NCBI GenBank assembly: GCA_946480515.1
Contig: CAMLKX010000080.1
Span: 1 to 8,342, forward strand
Origin: an uncultured Sphingomonadaceae bacterium
GTDB taxonomy: Bacteria > Pseudomonadota > Alphaproteobacteria > Sphingomonadales > Sphingomonadaceae
Direction: 5' to 3'
DNA length: 8,342 bases
Shown here: piece after piece, positions 5,635 through 8,342 of the stretch
Layout of the letters: every line of letters begins with the position of its first letter
How positions within the stretch are numbered: the stretch's first letter is position 1
Notes under the pieces: generated by a model
What the model saw: only the letters and a program-made list of their open reading frames with translations
Database searches by the model: none
What the model was told of the DNA's origin: nothing
Made by a program: the position numbers and the translations under genes

Positions 5635-6573
5635 ATGGACCTTTACCAACGGCTCGGAATCAAGCGAGGCGCCAGCGAAGCGGAGATCAAGAAGGCGTAT
5701 CGTAGCCTCGCGAAACAGCTTCATCCCGATCGCAATAAGGACAACCCGAAAGCCGCCGAGCGCTTTGCTCAGGTCACCGCGGCTTACGACCTCCTGTCGG
5801 ACAAGGATAAGCGCGCCCGCTACGATCGTGGCGAGATCGATGAGGCAGGCAATCCGAAGATGCCGTTTGGGAGTGGTTACGGCGGATCGGGAACGCGGCA
5901 GACCGGCGGCTTCGATGGCTTTGGCGGCGGGTTCCAGGGGGCTGACACGGCGGATCTGTCCGATTTGTTCGAGGGACTGTTCGGCGGCGGAGCTGCGCGG
6001 CGAGGCGGCGGGTTCAGCGGGGGCGGCTTCGGTGCTCGCCCGGGCCGGGCTCCGCCGAAGGGAGCCGACATCGCCTACCGCCTGCAAGTACCGTTTCTGG
6101 ACGCGGCCACGCTGAAGGAGCAGCGGGTCACGATCGGCGGTTCGACGATCGATTTGAAGCTTCCCAAAGGCGTCGAGGACGGGACCAAGATCCGGCTGCC
6201 GGGTAAAGGTGAGCAGGGGCCAGGCGGAGCAGGGGACGCGATCGTCACGATTGCGATCGCTCCGCATCCCTTCTTTACGCGCGAGGGAAGCGACATCCGC
6301 CTGACCCTGCCGGTTACGATCAAGGAGGCGGTCCTCGGCGGCAAGGTCAAGACTCCCACGCCGGATGGGCCGGTGATGGTGACCATTCCGCACGGAAGTT
6401 CGTCCGGCAAGGTTCTTCGCCTCAAGGGCAAGGGCTTCACCGACAAGAATGGATCGCGCGGAGACCTGCTGGTCACCTTGGCGGTGGATGTGCCCGCAGG
6501 CGATCGCGCGCTGGAGGAGTTTGTTGCCGACTGGAAGGGCGGGAGCGACCCGCGTTCGGGGCTGGGCGTCTAA
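5635..6573 (+). CDS. DnaJ-class co-chaperone without zinc finger (CbpA/DnaJ-B type)
   Basis: J-domain co-chaperones stimulate the ATPase of DnaK and deliver unfolded clients. The 312-residue product has a complete J domain at 2-66, with the essential HPD at 30-32 and [14 protein letters not shown] closing helix 4. A long Gly/Phe-rich linker follows (about 78-140) with the helical stretch [13 protein letters not shown]. The C-terminal client-binding domains come next, marked by [39 protein letters not shown] and LRLKGKGF. No CxxCxGxG repeats occur, so this is not the classical type I DnaJ but a CbpA-like form of normal length. The ATG at 5635 has AGGAAG five bases upstream; an in-frame GTG at 5629 is less likely. 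It leads a tight run with the YihY and fabI genes. Confidence 0.92.
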   Translation: MDLYQRLGIKRGASEAEIKKAYRSLAKQLHPDRNKDNPKAAERFAQVTAAYDLLSDKDKRARYDRGEIDEAGNPKMPFGSGYGGSGTRQTGGFDGFGGGFQGADTADLSDLFEGLFGGGAARRGGGFSGGGFGARPGRAPPKGADIAYRLQVPFLDAATLKEQRVTIGGSTIDLKLPKGVEDGTKIRLPGKGEQGPGGAGDAIVTIAIAPHPFFTREGSDIRLTLPVTIKEAVLGGKVKTPTPDGPVMVTIPHGSSSGKVLRLKGKGFTDKNGSRGDLLVTLAVDVPAGDRALEEFVADWKGGSDPRSGLGV

Positions 6574-6576
6574 CGG

Positions 6577-7605
6577 ATGGAGGATGTTCACCGGTTATCT
6601 CCGGAGGAACGGCGCAAGCGGCTCGCCTCAGCGCGAGCAAAATTCGGAAGCGAAGTCATTGAGCGCCTGCGCCCGCATCACAAACATTGGGAGGTGGTGA
6701 AGCGAGTTGCCGTGGGCGTCTACGAAGACGGCTTCATCCATGCCGGCAATCTGGCCTTTCTGGCGATCCTCGCGCTGTTCCCATTCTTCATTCTGGCAAC
6801 CGCGGTTGCGCAATTGCTCGGCCGGTCGGCTGACGGCCGCAATTCGGTCGAAGCCTTCCTGCAGCAGGTCCCGCCCGACGTCGCCCAAGTGCTCGAAGGA
6901 CCGGTTCAGGAGGTGCTGACCGCCCGAACCGGGCCCCTGCTGTGGTTCGGAGCGTTGGTGGGCCTGTGGACCGCTGCGAGTTTCATCGAGACGATCCGCG
7001 ACATCCTGAGGCGCGCCTACGGAGTGCCATACTCGGCTCCGTTCTGGGAGTATCGGCTGGGGTCGATTGCGTTAATCCTGGCCGCGGTCCTGGTCTTGAT
7101 GTTCGCGCTTGCGGCCTCGGTCGTATTGGCTTCCGTTCAACATCTTGCCGCCCACATCCTGCCGATCAGCCAGGATCTGGGCACCTGGCTGGGACTGTCG
7201 CGAATGGCTCCGGCCGGCGCGCTCTACTTCACCTTCTACTTCCTGTTCCTGGCGCTGACTCCGGCTCGCTACCGCCGGGTCCATTATCGCAAATGGCCCG
7301 GCGCCTTGCTGGTGACCCTGTGGTGGCTGGCAACGGTCGAATTGTTGCCAGAGGCGCTATCCCTGCTCGGGGGCTACAGCTTGACCTATGGAAGCCTCGC
7401 CGGAGTGATGGTCTCGCTGCTGTTCTTCTTCTTTGCCGGGCTGGGGGTGGTCATTGGCGGCGAATTGAATGCCGCACTGGCGGAAACGCGCGGCGAAGCG
7501 CTAAAGGGTGAAGTTTACCGGGGCCCGTTCAGCGACCAGCTTGAGGTCGAGGAGCCCGAGCCCGGAGACGTTGTGAAGCAGGAAGACACAGGGGGAGCCG
7601 CGTGA
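6577..7605 (+). CDS. YihY/BrkB-family inner-membrane protein
   Basis: This 342-residue integral membrane protein has six predicted helices, at about 58-80, 119-137, 161-185, 210-228, 241-258 and 274-294. Family hallmarks are NLAFLAILALFPFF in the first helix, LWTAASFIETIRDILRRAYG (130-149), LTPARYRRVHYRKWPGALL (227-245), SLTYGSLAGV (268-277) and the closing GGELNAAL (294-301). The N-terminus is basic and the last 40 residues are acidic, without hydrophobic segments. The family was once annotated as ribonuclease BN in error; a transport or envelope role is often supposed, but no substrate is established. The start lies 3 bases after the dnaJ stop with no strong ribosome site, suggesting coupling, and its TGA overlaps the GTG of fabI. 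Confidence 0.92.
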   Translation: MEDVHRLSPEERRKRLASARAKFGSEVIERLRPHHKHWEVVKRVAVGVYEDGFIHAGNLAFLAILALFPFFILATAVAQLLGRSADGRNSVEAFLQQVPPDVAQVLEGPVQEVLTARTGPLLWFGALVGLWTAASFIETIRDILRRAYGVPYSAPFWEYRLGSIALILAAVLVLMFALAASVVLASVQHLAAHILPISQDLGTWLGLSRMAPAGALYFTFYFLFLALTPARYRRVHYRKWPGALLVTLWWLATVELLPEALSLLGGYSLTYGSLAGVMVSLLFFFFAGLGVVIGGELNAALAETRGEALKGEVYRGPFSDQLEVEEPEPGDVVKQEDTGGAA

Positions 7606-8342
7606 CGGAATTGATGCACGGCAAGCGTGGCCTGATCATGGGACTTGCCAATGATCGCTCGCTCGCCTGGGGGATCGCCAAGGCGCTGCGTGATGCGGGA
7701 GCTGAACTGGCGTTCTCCTATCAGGGAGAATCGCTGGCAAAACGGGTCAAGCCGCTCGCTGAGCAGCTCGGCTCCGACCTGCTGATTGATTGCGATGTTT
7801 CGGACATGGCGGGACTTGATCGGGCCTTCGCTGACCTCAGGTCGCGCTGGGAAGACATCGATTTCGTGGTCCATGCAATTGGATTTTCCGACAAGACCGA
7901 ATTGCGCGGGAAGTTCGTCGAAACCAGTCTCGACAACTTCCTTATGACCATGAACATCTCGGTGTACAGCTTTGTCGCCGTTGCTCAGCGGGCGCGCGCG
8001 ATGCTGCGCCCAGGCGGCGCCTTGCTGACGCTTAGCTATTACGGCGCGGAGAAGGTCATCCCGCACTACAATGTCATGGGCGTGGCCAAGTCAGCGCTTG
8101 AAACCAGCGTGAAGTATCTTGCGGCGGACCTTGGACCAGAGGGCTACCGGGTGAATGCGATCTCCGCCGGCCCGATCAAGACCCTCGCTGCGAGTGGCAT
8201 TGGTGATTTCCGCTACATCATGAAGTGGAACGAATATAACTCGCCATTGCGGCGTAATGTGACAATCGACGACGTTGGTGGCGCGGGGCTCTATCTTCTG
8301 TCCGATCTCGCCTCGGGAGTGACAGGAGAGATTCATCACGTC
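7602..8342 (+). CDS. fabI: Enoyl-[acyl-carrier-protein] reductase FabI, 3' end cut by window edge
   Basis: FabI reduces trans-2-enoyl-ACP with NAD(P)H in the last step of each fatty acid elongation cycle. The window holds 247 codons; members are usually about 260-275 residues, so roughly 15-25 are missing. The nucleotide-binding motif GLANDRSLAWGIA (14-26) starts the Rossmann fold, CDVSD (64-68) and HAIGFSDK (91-98) follow, and the active site is SYYGAEKVIPHYNVMGVAKS, with Tyr146, catalytic Tyr156 and Lys163 at E. coli numbering. VNAISAGPIKTLAASGI and VTGEIHHV complete the classical FabI pattern. It is not FabL or FabV, and it belongs to the class generally inhibited by triclosan. The GTG start at 7602 has a GGGGGAG site and overlaps the preceding TGA; an ATG at 7614 is a weaker alternative. 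Confidence 0.95.
   Translation, partial: MTELMHGKRGLIMGLANDRSLAWGIAKALRDAGAELAFSYQGESLAKRVKPLAEQLGSDLLIDCDVSDMAGLDRAFADLRSRWEDIDFVVHAIGFSDKTELRGKFVETSLDNFLMTMNISVYSFVAVAQRARAMLRPGGALLTLSYYGAEKVIPHYNVMGVAKSALETSVKYLAADLGPEGYRVNAISAGPIKTLAASGIGDFRYIMKWNEYNSPLRRNVTIDDVGGAGLYLLSDLASGVTGEIHHV

Noticed and set aside
5506..6591. 361-codon open frame opposite the dnaJ-type gene
   Set aside because: It is antisense to a clear J-domain protein, with low-complexity composition and no family resemblance.

Overview
The window is GC-rich and densely packed, and it reads as chromosomal core sequence from an alphaproteobacterium, most likely a sphingomonad (Sphingomonadales). The main evidence is a full-length SciP/DUF1153 cell-cycle regulator, a family confined to Alphaproteobacteria. 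Supporting evidence is the alphaproteobacterial style of the FabI and PdxH sequences, and one promoter resembling the EcfG general-stress consensus. No rRNA, tRNA, CRISPR array, transposase, integrase or phage gene is visible. The taxonomic call rests on recognising protein families, not on a search.

Left part (1-2419), envelope and stress: the 5' part of an RND-efflux periplasmic adaptor gene runs leftwards off the edge. It is divergent from a small GlsB/YeaQ-type membrane protein gene, which is followed by a secreted SIMPL-domain protein gene. A second GlsB/YeaQ-type gene faces them on the minus strand. It has its own EcfG-like promoter and a convincing intrinsic terminator in the convergent gap.

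Middle (2420-4174), regulator and tRNA modification: sciP (minus) and mnmA (plus) diverge from a 321-bp intergenic region. That region holds two bulged hairpins, a weaker stem-loop cluster, three GANTC (CcrM-type) sites and one TTAAC half site. mnmA converges on phzF so tightly that one CTAG supplies both stop codons.

Right part (4171-8342): a minus-strand pair, pdxH-phzF-like, is coupled by an ATGA overlap. Divergent from it is a plus-strand run of a zinc-finger-less DnaJ gene, a YihY/BrkB membrane protein gene and fabI. The first two are 3 nt apart and the last two overlap by GTGA. fabI is cut by the right edge after 247 codons, probably about 15-25 codons short of its end.

Nothing here forms a clearly new biological system. 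All eleven protein genes fall into known families. The points most worth checking are non-coding: the sciP/mnmA intergenic structures, the EcfG-like promoter, the repeated CCAAAT boxes upstream of the first glsB-like gene, and the tight coupling of fabI to a chaperone and a membrane protein.
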